50,903 nt of DNA from Bradyrhizobium genomosp. I (2014) (GTDB taxonomy: Bacteria > Pseudomonadota > Alphaproteobacteria > Rhizobiales > Xanthobacteraceae), in NCBI RefSeq assembly GCF_000261685.1, contig NZ_AJQE01000364.1:1-50903 (forward strand), read 5' to 3'. Below are positions 48,872 through 50,903 of this stretch, piece by piece. Position 1 is the stretch's first letter; every line of letters begins with the position of its first letter. The position numbers and the translations under genes are program-made. Under the pieces are notes generated by a model, which was not told the DNA's origin, did no database searches, and saw only the letters and a program-made list of their open reading frames with translations.

Positions 48872-49182
48872 TGGCTAACCATAACGTGGTGATGATCGCA
48901 GGCGCAAATGAAGAGTCCCAAGTTGCGGCGGTCCTGACAGTGCCCACTCTCGACAAAGTCACCGTGGATCTCATGGTCGTCCTCGGGACGACCACCATGC
49001 CGATCCATCAGGTATTACGTCTTTCCCGCGGCGCCATCATCGAGCTGGATGCTACCGAGGCCGACGAGGTCAAGGTCCTGGCCAATAATCTGCCCGTTGC
49101 TTCCGGCGTCGTGCTGGTGGACCGCAACCGGATCGCGGTCGAAGTGAAACAGATGCTGCCGCGCACGGCCGGCACGCGCTAG
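48871..49182 (+). CDS. fliN: FliN-like SpoA-domain protein (orphan)
   Basis: A 103-residue protein with a SpoA/surface-presentation domain (about 25-98): KVTVDLMVVLGTTTMPIHQV, LRLSRGAIIELDATEADEVK and VDRNRIAVEVKQM, as in the C-terminal part of FliN. FliN forms the flagellar C-ring with FliM and FliG. No other flagellar gene is nearby, so it may be a second or specialised copy. The TTG at 48871 has GAGG eleven bases upstream; GTG at 48886 or ATG at 48892 would also give a complete domain. Confidence 0.82.
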   Translation: MANHNVVMIAGANEESQVAAVLTVPTLDKVTVDLMVVLGTTTMPIHQVLRLSRGAIIELDATEADEVKVLANNLPVASGVVLVDRNRIAVEVKQMLPRTAGTR

Positions 49183-49344
49183 CGGGCGGGCACCGATAGG
49201 CCCGATCCCTGGGAGAAGGGCCGGAACTTTCCTGCCAAGCTTGTGGAATTCGGGACCTTTGCGGGCTTGTATCCCCCTGATGGATTTGTTAGATCGGCGG
49301 CCGCTGATCCGGCCAGCCTAAAGACCTCAGGCCGGCATCTCCTA

Positions 49345-49429
49345 GCGCTCGTGGCGGAACTGGTAGACGCGCTGCCTTGAGGTGGCAGTGGGTAACACCG
49401 TGGGGGTTCGAGTCCCTCCGAGCGCACCA
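49345..49429 (+). tRNA. tRNA-Leu(GAG)
   Basis: An 85-nt tRNA with acceptor GCGCTCG/CGAGCGC, D-arm GGCGGAACTGGTAGACGC, anticodon stem CTGCC/GGCAG with loop TTGAGGT (anticodon GAG), a long type II variable arm, T-arm GGGGTTCGAGTCCCTC, and an encoded CCA end. It reads CUU/CUC leucine codons. No att-like duplication of its 3' end was noticed downstream. Confidence 0.97.
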
Positions 49430-49639
49430 AACCTCATATTTCTCTGAAATCATTGAGATTTCCGGTCGCGGCCCGGAGATGACGGCGTTCCGACGCAAGT
49501 CGGGAATGGACCGGGCGCATGTCTCGGAACTGCGCCCCATCCTTCATATTTCGAGCGGCATCGCAGCAGCCGGATTTGCGACCATCGATTGTCTGAGCAG
49601 TGCTTTCGCGAGCCGCTCGTCGCCTGCTTGACGCCCGCT

Positions 49640-50614
49640 CTACTGCGCCTCGATTCCAGCCGCCTTGATGATCCGGTCCCATTTGCCGATCTCAGCTTTC
49701 AGGAAGGCTTCGAGGGCTTCGGGGGTCGCGCGCTCGGGCTCGACTGGAGCCATGCTGAGCTCGGCAAAGCGGCTGACCAGCGCGGGATCCTTCAGCGCCG
49801 TCTGCAGCGCGCTTACGAGCTGGTCGACGACAGGCTTGGGCGTCCCGCGCGGCGCGTAGAGACCATACCACGTCGTCACGTCGAACGCCGGAACGCCGGC
49901 TTCAGCCGAGGTCGGCACGCCAGGCAGCGTCGCCACGCGCTTCTTGCTGGTGATCGCGTAGCCTTTGATCGTGTTCGACTGGATATAGGGCGTCGGCCCG
50001 GTCGCGGGATCGCAATAGACATCGATGTGGCCGGCGATGACGTCGTTCAATGCCGGCCCGCCGCCCTTGTAGTAGATTGGGGTGAGCTTGGTATCCGTCG
50101 CGCTCATGAACATCAAACCGCAGAGCTGCGAGGCTGAGCCGAGACCGACATTGCCGAAGGTCATCTTGTCGCCGGCGTTGCGGATATGTGCGATGAGCTC
50201 GTTGAGGTCCTTGGCTGGAAAGGTCGGCCGCGCCACGAGGATCATCGGGACGTCGGTGACGAGCCCGATCATCGCGAAATCCCCGACCGGATCGAACGGC
50301 AGCTTGGCGTAGAGGGCAGGCGCAGTAGCCTGGCCGACATGCATCAGGAGCAGCGTGTAGCCATCAGGGGCCGCCTTGGCGACGCGGTTGGTGCCGAGCG
50401 TGCCGCCGGCGCCGACGACATTTTCAATCACGATGGACTGTTTCAGCGTCGCGCTCATGGCGCTGCCGAGGATGCGTGCGATCACGTCGCCGGGACCACC
50501 GGCGGAGAAGGGCACGATGATCGTGATCGGGCGGGCGGGGTAGTCGTTCGCGATGGCCGCGCCGCCGGAATAGAGCAGGAGGAACAGGATCAGCGATCGT
50601 ACGAGATACGTCAT
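49640..50614 (-). CDS. tripartite tricarboxylate transporter receptor (Bug/TctC family)
   Basis: A 324-residue periplasmic receptor with signal peptide (MTYLVRSLILFLLLYSGGAA, cleavage after AIAN). Family motifs: YPARPITIIVPFSAGGPGDV, SIVIENVVGAGGTLGTNRVA and FGNVGLGSASQLCGLMFM. It binds a carboxylate for import by a TctAB-type carrier not present in the window. GGGAG precedes the ATG. It lies 24 bp after the truncated GntR gene on the same strand, which probably regulates it. Confidence 0.9.
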   Translation of the reverse strand: MTYLVRSLILFLLLYSGGAAIANDYPARPITIIVPFSAGGPGDVIARILGSAMSATLKQSIVIENVVGAGGTLGTNRVAKAAPDGYTLLLMHVGQATAPALYAKLPFDPVGDFAMIGLVTDVPMILVARPTFPAKDLNELIAHIRNAGDKMTFGNVGLGSASQLCGLMFMSATDTKLTPIYYKGGGPALNDVIAGHIDVYCDPATGPTPYIQSNTIKGYAITSKKRVATLPGVPTSAEAGVPAFDVTTWYGLYAPRGTPKPVVDQLVSALQTALKDPALVSRFAELSMAPVEPERATPEALEAFLKAEIGKWDRIIKAAGIEAQ

Positions 50615-50638
50615 CGAACACTCCCTGGCGGCAATGTT

Positions 50639-50903
50639 TCAGTCGTCGGAAGGCGCCGCCTCCTTGGCTGCCGACGATTTTTCGATCATGTCGAGCGCGG
50701 CCACCGCAGCCGCATTGATGTGGTCGACGCAGCAGCGCTCGGCGAGGTCCGCATCGCCGTTCTGGATCGCGCGCCAGATCGCGGTGACCTCGCGCAGGCT
50801 CTTGTTGATCCGCTTCGGCTGCGACATCGAGGTAATCCGCAGCAGCTGGATCCGGTCGTGGAGCGGCTTGAGCATGCGCTCGATGAACGCGTTGCGGCAG
50901 CCG
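50639..50903 (-). CDS. GntR-family regulator, FCD domain (5' end outside window)
   Basis: The C-terminal 87 or so residues of a FadR-type GntR regulator; the frame runs open off the right edge (NAFIERMLKPLHDRIQLLRI, then SLREVTAIWRAIQNGDADLA). The helix pattern and AIQNGDADLAERCCVDHI match the FCD ligand domain's last helices. The ATG at 50875 is internal, not the start. It is upstream of and co-directional with the Bug receptor, likely controlling it. Confidence 0.75.
   Translation of the reverse strand, partial: GCRNAFIERMLKPLHDRIQLLRITSMSQPKRINKSLREVTAIWRAIQNGDADLAERCCVDHINAAAVAALDMIEKSSAAKEAAPSDD

Noticed and set aside
49345..49639. integrated element at tRNA-Leu
   Set aside because: No integrase and no duplicated tRNA 3' end seen downstream within the window.

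Overview
The window looks like chromosome of a Bradyrhizobium-type alphaproteobacterium (Nitrobacteraceae). The basis is high GC content with strong third-position GC bias, several palindromic repeat families that I recognise from memory as typical of Bradyrhizobium and Rhodopseudomonas, a lone second-copy-type nuoB, an OadC-type oxaloacetate decarboxylase, and many orphan solute-binding proteins. No transposase, phage gene, integrase or CRISPR array was seen. This is accessory metabolic chromosome rather than a mobile island.

Region 1 (1-8.7 kb): a MacAB-like exporter operon on the minus strand (adaptor, ATPase, permease, then a HTH-only LuxR protein). A 0.6 kb gap separates it from a plus-strand orphan FixJ-type response regulator and five consecutive small secreted proteins built of curlin-like repeats. 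This amyloid-like cluster has no csgE/F/G secretion genes in the window and is the most distinctive locus here. Two small secreted proteins of unknown function follow.

Region 2 (8.7-19.5 kb): a GNAT protein; an SDR homologue with all three catalytic residues replaced; an ArsR-SRPBCC pair with a near-consensus promoter embedded in palindromes; a Gly/Ala-rich secreted protein; an MBL hydrolase; a solitary NuoB. Next is a minus-strand operon of IclR regulator, CaiB-type CoA-transferase, tripartite-tricarboxylate receptor and branched-chain-type ABC binding protein, with no permease. A divergent polytopic membrane protein follows.

Region 3 (19.5-26.3 kb): a probable aromatic meta-cleavage locus. 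FAD hydroxylase, FAH-family hydrolase and ABC binding protein lie behind an IclR regulator on the minus strand. A complete-active-site extradiol dioxygenase and a secreted MBL hydrolase are divergent. Region 4 (26.3-29.3 kb): a NarL-type two-component pair divergent from a secreted protein with an internal domain duplication.

Region 5 (29.3-34.7 kb): a sugar-acid catabolic locus. L-idonate 5-dehydrogenase, an IdnO-like SDR and an enolase-superfamily dehydratase diverge from a GntR regulator and an MFS transporter, with a good GntR-type operator between them. Region 6 (34.8-50.9 kb): a small membrane protein, an ArsB-like carrier, two PAS hybrid histidine kinases, a zinc-ribbon metallopeptidase, biotin-dependent carboxylase alpha subunit, oxaloacetate decarboxylase, acylphosphatase, a LysR/tautomerase divergent pair, a free-standing DnaB-C-like ATPase, lipB, an orphan FliN-like protein, tRNA-Leu(GAG), another tricarboxylate receptor and the C-terminal part of a GntR/FCD regulator cut by the window edge.

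Several genes need non-ATG starts: TTG at the metallopeptidase and probably fliN; GTG at the enolase, the first tricarboxylate receptor, the second IclR, acylphosphatase and probably the ArsB-like carrier. Function calls rest on motifs and family resemblance read by eye. No database search was run.
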